From Sutterella sp. (GTDB taxonomy: Bacteria; Pseudomonadota; Gammaproteobacteria; Burkholderiales; Burkholderiaceae_F): a stretch of 48,347 bases of DNA. Under the pieces are notes generated by a model. It was not told the origin of the DNA and searched no databases. It worked only from the letters and a program-made list of their open reading frames with translations. The stretch covers positions 1 through 48,347 of the forward strand of contig NZ_JAUNSF010000012.1 of assembly GCF_030539355.1 (NCBI RefSeq), in the 5' to 3' direction. Shown here piece after piece: positions 26,994 to 38,441 of the stretch. The translations under genes and the position numbers were made by a program. Position 1 is the first letter of the stretch, and every line of letters starts with the position of its first letter.

Positions 26994-27030
26994 GCGACGC
27001 CGGTCTTCTTTTTGGACCGGCGTCGCTTTC
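26994..27030 (+). terminator. very strong terminator or attenuator before the YczE-type gene
   Basis: A perfect 12-bp stem GCGACGCCGGTC/GACCGGCGTCGC with a 9-nt T-rich loop is followed by TTTCTTTCCCC. It lies 44 bp before the next start codon. GACGCCGGTC also occurs at 26960-26969 and could pair with the same 3' arm, which would allow an alternative fold. Confidence 0.75.
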
Positions 27031-27073
27031 TTTCCCCTGATCCCGGGAACAAACTGACAGAAAAAGAAAAAAA

Positions 27074-27805
27074 ATGACGCTGCGCCCGCCTTCTCCCCGT
27101 CGCTTTCGCAACCTTCTCGGCCGCATCCTGCTGCTCCTTGTGGGCATGTTCCTCGCGGCACTCGGCATCGGCTTCACCACCACGGCGGGCCTCGGCACCA
27201 CGCCGATCAGCACCGTTCCGTACACGGGCGCGGCCATCACCGGCATCAGCTTCGGCATGTGCACGGTGATCCTCAACTTCGCCTTCGTCGCGGGGCAGAT
27301 CATTCTGCTCAGAAAGCGCTACCGCCCGATAAACCTCATCCAGATCCCCGTGGGCTTCGTCTTCGGCGTCTTCATCGACTTCGCGATGCATCTCGTGGGC
27401 GGCCTCATTCCGCCCAACTGGTTCGTCGCCGCGGCGATGAGCCTCTTCGGCAATGTGGTGCTCGCGCTCGGCACCGTGCTGCAGATCCGCTCGAAGACGA
27501 TCGTGCAGCCGGGCGAGGGTCTCGTGATCGTCGCCGCGGCCCTCTCGCACAAGTCCTTCGGCACGATGAAGATCTGCAATGACGTTTCGCTCACGGTCGT
27601 CGCCGCGCTGATGGGCATCCTCTTCCTCGGCCACATCGAGGCGATCCGCGAGGGCACCCTCGTCTCCGCCGTGATGATCGGCCTCTTCGCGAAGCTGATC
27701 GACAAGCTCTTCACGCGTCTCACGCCCGCCCCGAAGGTGGTCGAGCCGCGCGAGGTGCCGCTGCCGAAGGAAGAGACCGAGCCTCACGAGGTGAAGCTCA
27801 AGTAA
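27074..27805 (+). CDS. YczE/YitT-family membrane protein
   Basis: This 243-residue protein has about five hydrophobic membrane segments (near 17-36, 45-65, 68-80, 92-110 and 118-135, with another near 175-190). It carries the LGTTPISTVPY and GFVFGVFIDF motifs of the YczE/YyaS/YitT family of inner membrane proteins, whose transport or sensing role is unknown. The C terminus is a charged cytoplasmic tail rich in Pro, Glu and Lys. It converges with the HAD hydrolase gene. Confidence 0.8.
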   Translation: MTLRPPSPRRFRNLLGRILLLLVGMFLAALGIGFTTTAGLGTTPISTVPYTGAAITGISFGMCTVILNFAFVAGQIILLRKRYRPINLIQIPVGFVFGVFIDFAMHLVGGLIPPNWFVAAAMSLFGNVVLALGTVLQIRSKTIVQPGEGLVIVAAALSHKSFGTMKICNDVSLTVVAALMGILFLGHIEAIREGTLVSAVMIGLFAKLIDKLFTRLTPAPKVVEPREVPLPKEETEPHEVKLK

Positions 27806-27877
27806 GTGAGCGGTCACTCCGGGAGTGGAAGAGCCTGAGGACTTTTCCGGCGCCTCTCCTTCAGGGGCGTAGATTGA

Positions 27878-28555
27878 TCAGAGCCCGAGGAAGGGCGCGA
27901 TCTCTCCGATCGAATTGATGACGCCGCAGGCGCCGGCCGCGCGGAGCTTCGCGGCCGCGGCCTCCCGGTCCTCCGCCCAGCGCGTGAAGCCCACGGACCG
28001 GATGCCGGCCGCGACGCCGCCCCGGACGCCGGCGGTCGAGTCATCGATCACCACCGCCTCGGCGGGCTCGAACCCGCAGCTGCGGCAGGCGAGGAGATGA
28101 AGGTCGGGCGCGGGCTTGCCGCGCGGCACGTCCGCCGCGCTGAAGACTCTCCCCTCGACGAGCGGGAGCACCCCGATCTTCTCGAGCGTGAGCTCAAGCC
28201 GCCCGTGGATGCTGTTGCTGGTGACGGCGAGCGTCACGCCCTTTGCCGCCAGTCTTTCAAGTGCCGCGACCGTGTCGGGCCCGGGCGGCAGTTCCTCGCG
28301 GATGCCGCGCAGCGTGAGCTCGTCCTTTCTCGCGAAGGCCTGCGCGAGCGCCTCCTTGTCGGTGACGCCATGGTCAATCAGCCATTCCGTGAGGTAGACG
28401 CGGTCCGTGCCCGTGAAGAGATGCACGGCCTCCGGGGTCGAAATCGGCACCCCGGCCTCGGTGAAGGCCGCGGCGACGGCGCCGCAGGAGATTTCCTCGG
28501 TGTCGGCGAGCACGCCGTCGCAGTCGAGCAGGAGAAGCTTGCGGAAGTCGGTCAT
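27878..28555 (-). CDS. HAD-superfamily phosphatase, beta-phosphoglucomutase/Gph-like
   Basis: This 225-residue protein has all HAD motifs: DCDGVLADTE near residue 11 with the nucleophilic Asp, TSNS (motif II), the Lys of PRGKPAPD (motif III) and VIDDSTAG (motif IV). A helical cap lies between the first two, as in subfamily I enzymes acting on sugar phosphates or phosphoglycolate. The substrate cannot be told from sequence. It is divergent from pncB with about 165 bp between start codons. Confidence 0.85.
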   Translation of the reverse strand: MTDFRKLLLLDCDGVLADTEEISCGAVAAAFTEAGVPISTPEAVHLFTGTDRVYLTEWLIDHGVTDKEALAQAFARKDELTLRGIREELPPGPDTVAALERLAAKGVTLAVTSNSIHGRLELTLEKIGVLPLVEGRVFSAADVPRGKPAPDLHLLACRSCGFEPAEAVVIDDSTAGVRGGVAAGIRSVGFTRWAEDREAAAAKLRAAGACGVINSIGEIAPFLGL

Positions 28556-28722
28556 GGCGGAGGTTTTCTTCGTCAGGCTGGCAGGACAAATTGCAACCGG
28601 TGGAAACGGGCGGATGTTTACGAGTTGAAAGCGCAGTGATGATAGCCCGCGAAGGTTACACTTCTAAGACTTAACCAAGAAAATCTGAGGGAGCCCGGGA
28701 GGACTCCCCAGGAGCACGCCGC

Positions 28723-29919
28723 ATGATCATTGAATCCCTGCTTGACACGGATCTCTACAAATTCACGATGCAGCAGTGCGTGCTGCACCAGTTCCCCGCC
28801 GCGGAGGTGCAGTACCGCTTCAAGTGCCGCACGCCGGGCGTCGATCTCGCGCCCTTCGTCGACGAGATCAACGCGGAGCTCGATCACCTCTGCAGGCTCT
28901 ATTTCTCCGAGGCCGAGCTCGAGTACCTGCGCGACCTGCGCTTCATGAAGGCCGACTACATCGAGTTCCTGTCGCTCTTCCACCTGAAGCGCAAGTACAT
29001 CTCGGTCGTGCGCGATCCGAGCCAGCCCTGCGGCATCGACATCCGTATCCGGGGCCCGTGGCTGCACACGATCCTCTTCGAGATCCCGGTGCTCGCGATC
29101 GTCAACGAGGTCTACTTCCGAGGGCGCTTTCCCGGTCTCACGGAGGACGAGGGCTGGCGGAGGCTGAACGAGAAGATCGAGCTCCTCAACAACGAGCCCG
29201 ACGCCGAGGAACTGCGCATCTCGGACTACGGCACGCGCCGCCGCTTCTCGCGCGACTGGCAGCGCAAGGTGATCGTCGCGCTGAAGGAAAACCTGGGCGA
29301 GAGGCTCTCGGGCACCTCGAACGTGCTCTTCGCGCGCGAGCTCGGGCTCACCCCGCTCGGCACGATGGCCCACGAGTACCTCCAGGCCTGCCAGGCCCTG
29401 GGGCCGCGCCTGCGCGACAGCCAGGTCTTCGGCTTCGAGCAGTGGGCGAAGGAGTATCGCGGCGACCTCGGCATCGCGCTCTCGGACGTCTACGGCATGA
29501 AGCCCTTCCTCGAGGACTTCGACATGTACTTCTGCAAGCTCTTCGACGGCGCGCGCCACGACTCGGGCGATCCCTTCGTCTGGGGCGAGCGCATGATCGA
29601 GCACTGGAAGGCGAACAAGTGCGACCCGCGGGCGAAGTGCCTCATCTTCTCCGACGGCCTCACGATCCCGAAGACCCTCGAGCTCTGGCGGCGCTTCAAC
29701 GGCCGCGTGGGCCTCGGCTTCGGCATCGGCACGAACCTGATGAATGACCGCGGCCCGCAGGCCCTGAACGTCGTCATCAAGATGGTCGAGTGCAACGGGC
29801 AGCCCGTCGCGAAGATCTCCGACTCGCCTGAGAAGGGCATGTGCGAGAACGAGGAGTACGTGCGTTACCTGAGACAGGTCTTCCGCATGGACGAACCCGA
29901 GATTACCCCTAAGAGATAA
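28723..29919 (+). CDS. pncB: nicotinate phosphoribosyltransferase
   Basis: PncB converts nicotinate and PRPP to nicotinate mononucleotide in NAD salvage. The 398-residue length fits. Recognisable parts are the [13 protein letters not shown] start, [16 protein letters not shown] and GTMAHEY, with His217 matching the autophosphorylated His of the enterobacterial enzyme. HDSGDPF and GFGIGTNL form the phosphoribosyl-binding part. GGAG lies 8 bp before the ATG. A strong terminator follows, so it is probably a single-gene unit. Confidence 0.95.
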   Translation: MIIESLLDTDLYKFTMQQCVLHQFPAAEVQYRFKCRTPGVDLAPFVDEINAELDHLCRLYFSEAELEYLRDLRFMKADYIEFLSLFHLKRKYISVVRDPSQPCGIDIRIRGPWLHTILFEIPVLAIVNEVYFRGRFPGLTEDEGWRRLNEKIELLNNEPDAEELRISDYGTRRRFSRDWQRKVIVALKENLGERLSGTSNVLFARELGLTPLGTMAHEYLQACQALGPRLRDSQVFGFEQWAKEYRGDLGIALSDVYGMKPFLEDFDMYFCKLFDGARHDSGDPFVWGERMIEHWKANKCDPRAKCLIFSDGLTIPKTLELWRRFNGRVGLGFGIGTNLMNDRGPQALNVVIKMVECNGQPVAKISDSPEKGMCENEEYVRYLRQVFRMDEPEITPKR

Positions 29920-29962
29920 GCCAAAAGCACATTTCGGTAAATCTACCTAATTGAAATCTCGC

Positions 29963-29990
29963 AAAAGGGCGCCTCACCGGCGCCCTTTTC
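29963..29990 (+). terminator. intrinsic terminator after pncB
   Basis: AAAAGGGCGCC pairs perfectly with GGCGCCCTTTT around TCACC. The A-run and T-run symmetry makes it potentially bidirectional. Confidence 0.9.
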
Positions 29991-30188
29991 GGTGTAAGGT
30001 TAGAAGATTCGTATCTGCCCTAGGTCAATGTTTCCGCACTGTGTAAAGCTCCTGCGGCCGTGACCCCGGGGAAGAACCGATCCGTCCTGAACCCTTTCCC
30101 GGCCGAATGTCCTTTGAGAGACAGGGAATCCGAGGCGAGGGATCACAAAAATTTCTTCCAATCCCACCCCAAGCTAGGGAGGTTCCCC

Positions 30189-31601
30189 GTGACGTTCTCC
30201 AACGCCGCGCGTCTCGCCGTCGCACTTTCAGCGCTCTGCGCTCTGCCCGCTCATGCAGCCGGTCTCGACGGCAGCGCCCTCGGGCTCGGCTGGGCAATTC
30301 CGTTCGCCGGAATTCTGCTCTGTATCGCCCTCTGTCCGCTCTTCGCCGCCGAGTTCTGGCATCACCACTTCGGCAAGGTGTCCGTGTTCTGGGCGCTCTG
30401 CTGCGCCGTCCCGCTCTGCGTGCTCGTTGACTTCGCGACGGGCTACCACGCGATCGTGCACGTGCTCCTCGCCGACTACGTGCCCTTCATCATCTTCGTG
30501 GGCGCGCTCTTCGTGGTCGCGGGCGGCATTCACATCAAGGGCTCCTTCGTGGGCAAGCCCGTCGTGAACGTCTGCTTCCTTGCGCTCGGCGCCGTCATCG
30601 CCAACTTCATGGGCACGACGGGCGCCGCGATGCTGCTGATCCGCCCGCTCATTGAGGCGAACCGCGGCCGCAAGCGCGTCATTCAGACCTTCGTCTTCTT
30701 CATCTTCCTCGTGGCGAACGTGGGCGGCTGCCTCACCCCGCTCGGTGATCCTCCTCTCTTCCTCGGCTTCCTGAAGGGCGTTGACTTCTTCTGGACGGCC
30801 TCGCATCTCATCGTGCCCTGGATCTTCACCCTCGTGATCCTGCTCGCGATCTACTTCGTGATCGACTCGATTCAATACAAGAAGGACGTGGCTGACGGCT
30901 ACAAGCCCGCCGACTCGAACCAGAAGTTCGCGATCGAGGGCGGCATCAACATCCTGCTGCTCGCCTGCATCATCGGCTCCGTGCTGATGTCGGGCTTCTG
31001 GCACCCGGGCGTCGAGTTCGAGTTCCAGGGCGTGCACTTCGCCCTCGAGTCGATCTGCCGTGACGCGCTCTTCCTCATCATCGCCGGCGCCTCGCTCGTG
31101 CTCACGACGAAGGCCACGCGTGAGGCCAACCACTTCTCGTGGGATCCGATCCTTGAGGTCGCGAAGCTCTTCTTCGGCATCTTCTGCTGCATCGTGCCGG
31201 TGCTCGAGATGCTCCGCGCCGGCCACAACGGCGCCTTCGCCCCGCTCGTGGCGCTCGTCACGAACGCCGACGGCTCGTTCAACAACACGGTCTTCTTCTG
31301 GCTCACGGGCTCGCTCTCCGCGTTCCTGGACAACGCCCCGACCTACCTCGCCTTCTTCAACCTCGCCGGCGGCGATCCTTCCGTCCTCATGACGACCGAT
31401 GCCCGCACGCTGATGGCGATCTCGATGGGTGCGGTGTTCTGCGGCGCCATCTCCTACATCGGCAACGCCCCGAACTTCATGACCGTCTCGATCTGCAACG
31501 AGCGCGGCGTCAAGATGCCGTCCTTCTTCGGCTACATAGTCTGGTCGGTCTGCATCCTCGTGCCGGTCTTCTTCATCATGGACATGGTCTTCCTCGCCTG
31601 A
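30189..31601 (+). CDS. sodium:proton antiporter-like permease (CitMHS_2/ion transporter superfamily)
   Basis: This 470-residue polytopic membrane protein belongs to the ion transporter superfamily. It has the conserved MGTTGAAMLLIRP and GGCLTPLGDPPLF segments, the latter in a re-entrant region, and a C-terminal copy with DNAPTYLAF and ISYIGNAPNFM. Such proteins are annotated as sodium:proton antiporters or putative citrate transporters; the substrate is not decided by sequence. The frame opens at 30060, but GGGAGG 6 bp before the GTG at 30189 and the signal-like N terminus favour the shorter form. Confidence 0.82.
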   Translation: MTFSNAARLAVALSALCALPAHAAGLDGSALGLGWAIPFAGILLCIALCPLFAAEFWHHHFGKVSVFWALCCAVPLCVLVDFATGYHAIVHVLLADYVPFIIFVGALFVVAGGIHIKGSFVGKPVVNVCFLALGAVIANFMGTTGAAMLLIRPLIEANRGRKRVIQTFVFFIFLVANVGGCLTPLGDPPLFLGFLKGVDFFWTASHLIVPWIFTLVILLAIYFVIDSIQYKKDVADGYKPADSNQKFAIEGGINILLLACIIGSVLMSGFWHPGVEFEFQGVHFALESICRDALFLIIAGASLVLTTKATREANHFSWDPILEVAKLFFGIFCCIVPVLEMLRAGHNGAFAPLVALVTNADGSFNNTVFFWLTGSLSAFLDNAPTYLAFFNLAGGDPSVLMTTDARTLMAISMGAVFCGAISYIGNAPNFMTVSICNERGVKMPSFFGYIVWSVCILVPVFFIMDMVFLA

Positions 31602-31663
31602 TCGGCATCTGACCACCCCATGACCGGAGCCTCCTGAATCCCTTCAGGGGGCCGGCCGGAAAA

Positions 31664-31708
31664 CCGCGGGCGTCCGCGGGGGCTTCGAAGCCTCCCGGGC
31701 GCCCGCGG
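31664..31708. repeat. 45-bp GC-rich cruciform after the antiporter gene
   Basis: CCGCGGGCG (31664-31672) pairs with CGCCCGCGG (31700-31708). Inside them lies GGCTTCGAAGCC (31681-31692), a perfect 12-bp palindrome. No T run follows on either strand, so any role in termination would need Rho. Confidence 0.65.
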
Positions 31709-31789
31709 TGCGTCTAGACTTCCGGAATATCGTCCGGGGCTCACCGTTCCCGGACTTCCGGATTTCTCAGGATTCGATTCCCCTCACTG

Positions 31790-33364
31790 ATGATGAAGAA
31801 GCTCCTCCCCGCGGTTCTCCCTCTCGTGCTCCTCGCCCTCTGGTGGGCGGTGACGCACTTCGGGAACGTGCCCGCGCTGCTCCTGCCGAGCCCGGAGCAG
31901 GTGGGACGGCGCTTCGTGCAGCTCCTCGTCTCAGGGGAACTCCTGCAGCACGCCGGCACCTCGATGCTGCGCGTCTTCACTGGGTTCCTGATCTCGTCCT
32001 CGGTCGCGCTCGTGCTCGCCTTCGTCGTGAGCAGGAACGACGTGGTCGAGCGCTCGCTCTCGCTCGTGCTCGAGGCGCTGCGCGTGATCCCGCCGCTCTC
32101 CCTCGTGCCGCTCCTCATCCTCTGGCTCGGCATTGACGAGGCGCCGAAGCTCGCGATCGTGGTCCTGGCGAGCTTCTTTCCCGTCTACCTCTCCGCGCTC
32201 TCGGCGACAAGGAGCGTGAGCGGCGCCTACCGGGATCTCGCCCGCGTGCTCGGCCTGAGTGAGCGGGAGATGGTGAAGCACATCCTGCTCCCCGGCGCGG
32301 CGCCCGGGATCCTCACGGGCCTGCGGCTGGGCTTCGGCTACGCGTGGCGCGCGCTCGTGGGCTCGGAACTCATCGCGGCCGCGGCCGGCCTCGGGTACTT
32401 GATCGAGGACGCCTCCGCGCTTGCCCGCACCGACGTCGTCATCGTCGGCATCCTCACGATCGCGGTGCTCGGTATTCTCTGCGACGCGTTCTTCCAGCGC
32501 ATCGCCCGCCGCTTCACGCCCGGCGCCCAGAGGAAGGCCGGCCGCTCTGCGAGAGCGGTTTCCGAGAGAGCGGACGCTCACTCCGCAGAGACGGAGAGCG
32601 GGGCGCCCGCGGGGGCCGGGGCTGAACCCGGGAAACTCCCGGGCATTGAGATCAAGGATCTCACCGTCACCTATCCGGGGCTCGCGAAGCCGCCCATCGA
32701 CGGGCTCTCGCTCTCGGTGGCGGCGGGCTGCATCACGGCGATCCTCGGGCGATCCGGGTGCGGAAAGACCACGCTTCTGAAGACCGTCGCCGGGCTCCTC
32801 GAGGCTCGGAGCGGCTCGATCCGCTTCACGGGAGAGGCGGGTAAGTCGCCGCGCCTCTCGATGGTGTTCCAGGAGCCGACGCTGCTCCCCTGGAAGACGG
32901 TGCGTGAGAACGTCGCCCTTGCACTCGTGGGAAAGATGGGAGAGCAGGCGCTCACTCACGCAAAGGTCGCGGAGGCGATCCGGCTCGTGGGCCTCGAGGG
33001 CCTTGCCGAGCGCTACCCCGACGAACTCTCGGGCGGGCAGCAGCAGCGGGCGGGCTTCGCCCGGGCGCTCGCCGCCGACCCGGAGGTGCTCCTGATGGAC
33101 GAGCCCTTCGGCGCACTCGACGCCCTCACGCGCCAGGAACTGCAGGACGAGAGCATCCGGGTGTTCTCGCAGCGGCAGATGACCGTGCTGATGATCACCC
33201 ACGACGTGCGCGAGGCCGTGCGCATGGCCGACGCCGCCGTGATCCTCGACCCGCAGGGCGGGTGCGAACGGTTCGAGGTGGATCTTCCGCGGCCGCGCCG
33301 GCTCTCCTCGCCCGGCGTCGCGGAGCTCGAGGAACGGATCCTCGACCTCCTCATGAGGCGCTGA
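31790..33364 (+). CDS. ABC importer, fused permease-ATPase (SsuC-SsuB-like)
   Basis: This 524-residue protein joins two normally separate subunits of a nitrate/sulfonate/taurine-type importer. Residues 1-245 form the permease with about six membrane helices and the EAA loop (EREMVKHILLPGAAPGILTG, 158-177). A Pro/Ala/Glu-rich linker spans about 246-285. Residues 286-524 are the ATPase: Walker A GRSGCGKTT (320-328), Q loop FQEPTLLPW, signature LSGGQQQR (413-420), Walker B VLLMDEP and H loop ITHD. No stop or frameshift separates them. The binding protein gene follows. The substrate is unknown. Confidence 0.9.
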   Translation: MMKKLLPAVLPLVLLALWWAVTHFGNVPALLLPSPEQVGRRFVQLLVSGELLQHAGTSMLRVFTGFLISSSVALVLAFVVSRNDVVERSLSLVLEALRVIPPLSLVPLLILWLGIDEAPKLAIVVLASFFPVYLSALSATRSVSGAYRDLARVLGLSEREMVKHILLPGAAPGILTGLRLGFGYAWRALVGSELIAAAAGLGYLIEDASALARTDVVIVGILTIAVLGILCDAFFQRIARRFTPGAQRKAGRSARAVSERADAHSAETESGAPAGAGAEPGKLPGIEIKDLTVTYPGLAKPPIDGLSLSVAAGCITAILGRSGCGKTTLLKTVAGLLEARSGSIRFTGEAGKSPRLSMVFQEPTLLPWKTVRENVALALVGKMGEQALTHAKVAEAIRLVGLEGLAERYPDELSGGQQQRAGFARALAADPEVLLMDEPFGALDALTRQELQDESIRVFSQRQMTVLMITHDVREAVRMADAAVILDPQGGCERFEVDLPRPRRLSSPGVAELEERILDLLMRR

Positions 33365-33540
33365 ATCTTGGGGCCGATGGGCGGGAGTGTGCGCTCACTA
33401 TCGGCGGCGGCTTACAGTCTCCATCTAGTTCTTCCGGCGGAAGGGAGGACTAAAATTGCGATCAATTCTCAAACGGGGAAGAACGCGGCGGCTTCTCGCA
33501 ACGGGCTCCGCTGCACCTTTCTGAACAAGGATTTTTCGCC

Positions 33541-34491
33541 ATGAAACTCAGGACCCTTCTTGCCACGGTGGCCGTCACCGCGAGCGCCATCCTCTCCACC
33601 GCCGTCTCGGCTGCCATGCCCGAGCAGATCTCGATCACCTACGTGAAGTCGCCCTTCAACCTTCAGAACATCGTGATGAAGGAGCGCGGCATGCTCGAGG
33701 AGGCCTTCAAGGCCGACGGCGTCAAGATCAACTGGCGCGTGATCAACTCGGGCGCCGTGCAGGGCCAGGCGATGGCCTCCGGCGACCTCGACTTCTCGGC
33801 CGTGATGAACACCGCGAGCGTGCTGATGGCCGCCGGCGCCGGCAACCCGATCGCCATCGCGACGGGCGTCGGCCACCCCAAGGAGATCTTCGCGATTATC
33901 GGCAAGCCCGGCGCCAACTACACCGTGAAGGACTTGAAGGGCAAGAAGGTCGTGGGCCCGAAGGGCACCGTCCTGCACCAGCTCCTCGTGGCCGCCCTCC
34001 TGAAGGAAGGCATGAAGATCTCTGACGTCGACTTCATCAGCATGGATCCGGCCGCCGCCATGACCGCGGTTGTCTCAGGCAACGCCGACGCGGGTCTCGT
34101 CGCCGCCGGCCTCATCATCAAGGCCAACGCCTCGGGTGCCAACACCATCGCCACGTGCGAGGGCTATGTCTCTCCGAACCTCGTGATGACGGTGCGCCGC
34201 GCCTTCGTCGAGCAGTACCCGGAGGCCTTCGAGAAGGTGGTCGCCACGAACCGTGCCGCGCTTGCCTGGATTCGCGCGAACAAGGCCGAGGCCCTCGCCA
34301 TGGGCGCCAAGGAGCAGGGCATCTCGATCGAGAACGCCGAGAAGCTCTTCAACTGGTCCGGCTTCTATGACACGCTCACCGAGGCCGATGTGAAGGGCCT
34401 CGAGGCCGATCAGCAGTTCCTCCTCGAGAACGGCATGATGGAGAAGAAGATTGACGTCCGCTCGCTTCTGCTCCCGTCCGCGACGAAGTGA
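33541..34491 (+). CDS. ABC transporter substrate-binding protein (SsuA/TauA/NMT1-like)
   Basis: This 316-residue periplasmic protein has a signal peptide (MKLRTLLATVAVTASAIL, cut near AVSAA) and the fold of nitrate/sulfonate/taurine or thiamine-precursor binding proteins, with SGDLDFSAVMNTASV and DLKGKKVVGPKGT. It presumably delivers substrate to the fused transporter encoded 176 bp upstream. The gap holds TAAAAT at 33451-33456, a possible -10 giving the abundant binding protein its own promoter, with a poor -35. An AAGGA lies before the ATG. Confidence 0.88.
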   Translation: MKLRTLLATVAVTASAILSTAVSAAMPEQISITYVKSPFNLQNIVMKERGMLEEAFKADGVKINWRVINSGAVQGQAMASGDLDFSAVMNTASVLMAAGAGNPIAIATGVGHPKEIFAIIGKPGANYTVKDLKGKKVVGPKGTVLHQLLVAALLKEGMKISDVDFISMDPAAAMTAVVSGNADAGLVAAGLIIKANASGANTIATCEGYVSPNLVMTVRRAFVEQYPEAFEKVVATNRAALAWIRANKAEALAMGAKEQGISIENAEKLFNWSGFYDTLTEADVKGLEADQQFLLENGMMEKKIDVRSLLLPSATK

Positions 34492-34543
34492 TGCGACAGC
34501 ACTGAATGAGACCGTGGGACGCGTGAGCGTCCTCTGAAGACGA

Positions 34544-34586
34544 CGAAGCCGTCCGATGAGCGCATGCATCCGGGCGGCTTTCGTTT
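34544..34586 (+). terminator. terminator of the ABC importer genes
   Basis: CGAAGCCGTCC pairs with GGGCGGCTTTCG, with one bulged T and a G-T pair. It is followed by TTTC. Confidence 0.7.
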
Positions 34587-34590
34587 CATG

Positions 34591-34631
34591 ACAAGCAAAG
34601 ACCCCGGCGACTTGAGAATCACCGGGGTCTT
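34591..34631 (-). terminator. terminator of guaA, probably bidirectional
   Basis: AAGACCCCGG (34598-34607) pairs perfectly with CCGGGGTCTT (34622-34631). Read leftward it is followed by TTGCTTG; read rightward by CGTCAATC. It lies 30 bp beyond the guaA stop. Confidence 0.75.
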
Positions 34632-34661
34632 CGTCAATCTGTGGGTCGGAGCTCTGCCGAA

Positions 34662-36233
<1,572 letters not shown>

Positions 36234-36566
36234 CGGGCGGTAACTCCGAATGGAAGGAATCTTGTCTTTGGCGGAGAGGCTTTTCTGAACCCGCGGCCCG
36301 GAACCCGGGGGCTCGACGGAAGGACGGGTTTCAGCGGTGGTCCGGCCTCGCATCCGCGCGCGTGACTATAGCAAAACGGCTGGGGATCGAATGAGAAAAG
36401 GCGCCTCGGACGCTCGCGGCCGCAGGGATTTCGCCCGGGGACCGGAGGTGCCCGCAGCGCCTCTTTCATCTTGGGTGGGGAGGAGGAAAAGCACCTCCCC
36501 GGAAAAGTGAATCGCGCCGCCCGGGTTTCAAGTTCGAGCGGCGCGCTTCCATGTCGTCAGGACGGA
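36234..36566 (-). other. guaB-guaA intergenic region with hairpins
   Basis: Reading leftward from guaB, GCGCCGC/GCGGCGC (36544-36514) followed by a short CTTTTCC tail is a probable partial terminator. A second hairpin GGGGAGG/CCTCCCC lies at 36477-36500. These suggest guaA expression depends on read-through or on its own promoter, which I could not place. No gene is seen. Confidence 0.5.
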
Positions 36567-38036
36567 TTAGTTGGCCTGGCGATAGTTCGGGGCTTCCTTC
36601 GTGATCTTCACGTCATGGACGTGGGACTCACGCAGGCCGCCGGCGGTGATCTGCACGAAGCGGGCGCGGGTGCGCATCTCGTCGATCGTGCGGCAGCCGC
36701 AGTAGCCCATGGCGGAGCGCAGACCGCCGATCATCTGATAGATGATCGTGGAGACGCTGCCCTTGAACGGGACCATGCCTTCGATGCCTTCCGGAACGAG
36801 CTTGTCGAGGTTGCCCTGGTTGTTGTCCTGGAAGTAGCGGTCGGCCGAACCCTTGCCCATGGCGCCGAGCGAGCCCATGCCGCGGTAGGACTTGTAGGAG
36901 CGGCCCTGGTAGAGGATCACTTCACCCGGGGCTTCCTCGGTGCCGGCGAACATGCCGCCCATCATGACGGTCGAGGCGCCCGCGGCGATCGCCTTGGCGA
37001 TGTCGCCCGAGAAGCGGATGCCGCCGTCGGCGATGCAGGGAACGCCCGTGCCCTGGAGGGCCTCGGCGACGTTGCTCACCGCGGAGATCTGCGGAACGCC
37101 GACACCCGCAACGATACGCGTCGTGCAGATGGAGCCCGGGCCGATACCGACCTTGACGCCGTCGGCGCCGTGCTCGACGAGGGCGAGAGCGGCCTCGCCG
37201 GTGGCGACGTTGCCGCCGATCACCTGCAGATCCGGGTAGTGCGTCTTGACCCACTTGACGCGGTCGAGAACGCCCTTGGAGTGGCCGTGGGCCGTGTCGA
37301 CGACGATCACGTCAACGCCGGCGTCGACGAGCTTCTCAATGCGCTCCTCGGTGCCGTGGCCGACGGAGACGGCGGCGCCCGCGAGGAGCTTGCCCTTGGC
37401 GTCCTTGGCGGCGAACGGATGGTCGGTGGCCTTGGTGATGTCCTTGACGGTCATCAGGCCCGCGAGGTGGAAGTCGTTCGTGACGACGAGCACGCGCTCG
37501 AGGCGATGACGGTGCATCAGGTTCTTGGCTTCCTCGAGGGAGGCGCCTTCGTGAACCGTGACGAGGCGCTCGCGCGGGGTCATGACCTCGCGGACGGGAA
37601 CGCTCATGCGGGTTTCGAAGCGGAGGTCACGGTTGGTGACCATGCCGAGCACGGTGCCGTCCTCGGCGACGACCGGGAGACCGGAGATGCGGTGCTCGCG
37701 GGCGAGCGCAATCACGTCACCGACGAGCATCTCGGGCCCGATGGTGATCGGCTCGGCGACGACGCCGGCCTCGTGGCGCTTGACCTTGGCGACCTCGGCG
37801 GCCTGCTGGTCAGCAGTCATGTTCTTGTGGATGAAGCCGACGCCGCCTTCCTGGGCGAGCGTGATGGCGAGCTTCGCTTCCGAGACGGTGTCCATGGCGG
37901 CGGAGACCATCGGGATATTGATCGAGAGCGAGCGGGTGAGGCGCGTCTGAAGGGCGACGTCGCGGGGAAGAACTTCCGAATAGGCAGGAACGAGCAGTAC
38001 GTCGTCGAACGTAAGAGCCGTCTGAAGGAGTCGCAT
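36567..38036 (-). CDS. guaB: IMP dehydrogenase
   Basis: GuaB oxidises IMP to XMP with NAD, the committed step to guanine nucleotides. The 489-residue TIM barrel has catalytic Cys304 in GPGSICTTR, the IMP-binding [11 protein letters not shown] region and the flap ending near the C terminus. Two CBS domains, which bind regulatory nucleotides, occupy about 95-205. The ATG at 38036 follows AGAGG by 5 bp and gives the usual [15 protein letters not shown] start, although the frame is open to 38120. Confidence 0.96.
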   Translation of the reverse strand: MRLLQTALTFDDVLLVPAYSEVLPRDVALQTRLTRSLSINIPMVSAAMDTVSEAKLAITLAQEGGVGFIHKNMTADQQAAEVAKVKRHEAGVVAEPITIGPEMLVGDVIALAREHRISGLPVVAEDGTVLGMVTNRDLRFETRMSVPVREVMTPRERLVTVHEGASLEEAKNLMHRHRLERVLVVTNDFHLAGLMTVKDITKATDHPFAAKDAKGKLLAGAAVSVGHGTEERIEKLVDAGVDVIVVDTAHGHSKGVLDRVKWVKTHYPDLQVIGGNVATGEAALALVEHGADGVKVGIGPGSICTTRIVAGVGVPQISAVSNVAEALQGTGVPCIADGGIRFSGDIAKAIAAGASTVMMGGMFAGTEEAPGEVILYQGRSYKSYRGMGSLGAMGKGSADRYFQDNNQGNLDKLVPEGIEGMVPFKGSVSTIIYQMIGGLRSAMGYCGCRTIDEMRTRARFVQITAGGLRESHVHDVKITKEAPNYRQAN

Positions 38037-38377
38037 AACAACCTCTGAGGACAAAAAAAAATCGACCGTCCGATCCGCCGGCTGCCGCTTCGGGCTGGGG
38101 CCGCGCTTCTCGTCAGGCACGTCTGAAAGCTGTCAGGACACTGTGCGGGGGCAGGCGGTGCTGTCCGCAGTCGCACGGTGCACTAAATCCTTCCCAGGAT
38201 GCCGCATTGCGCGAGGGTTGCACCAGGAGAAGGAAAAATCCGAGATTGGTTTGCGCACGCAGTGTAATGATTTTTGCCCTCTCCGTGGGGCTGCGGCGGA
38301 AAGAAATTTGGCCTCGCTCAATAACGGGATCACCCCCTCAGGCCCCCGGGACGGTCGTCCAGGTTCGCGGAGACACG
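38037..38377 (-). other. guaB upstream region
   Basis: This stretch should hold the guaB promoter (leftward). TACACT near 38265 is a weak -10 candidate without a good -35. No gene, riboswitch or repeat could be recognised here. Confidence 0.35.
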
Positions 38378-38407
38378 AAGGGCGCCGGCCCTGAAGCACG
38401 GCGCCCT
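38378..38407 (-). terminator. terminator of the acyl-CoA synthetase pair
   Basis: AGGGCGCCG and CGGCGCCCT are complementary around an 11-nt loop. Read leftward the stem is followed by TCGTGTCTC, a poor T tail. It lies 35 bp past the stop of the second synthetase. Confidence 0.55.
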
Positions 38408-38441
38408 CGCGCGGTGACTGCGGCTCCACGGGCCCGGGTGA

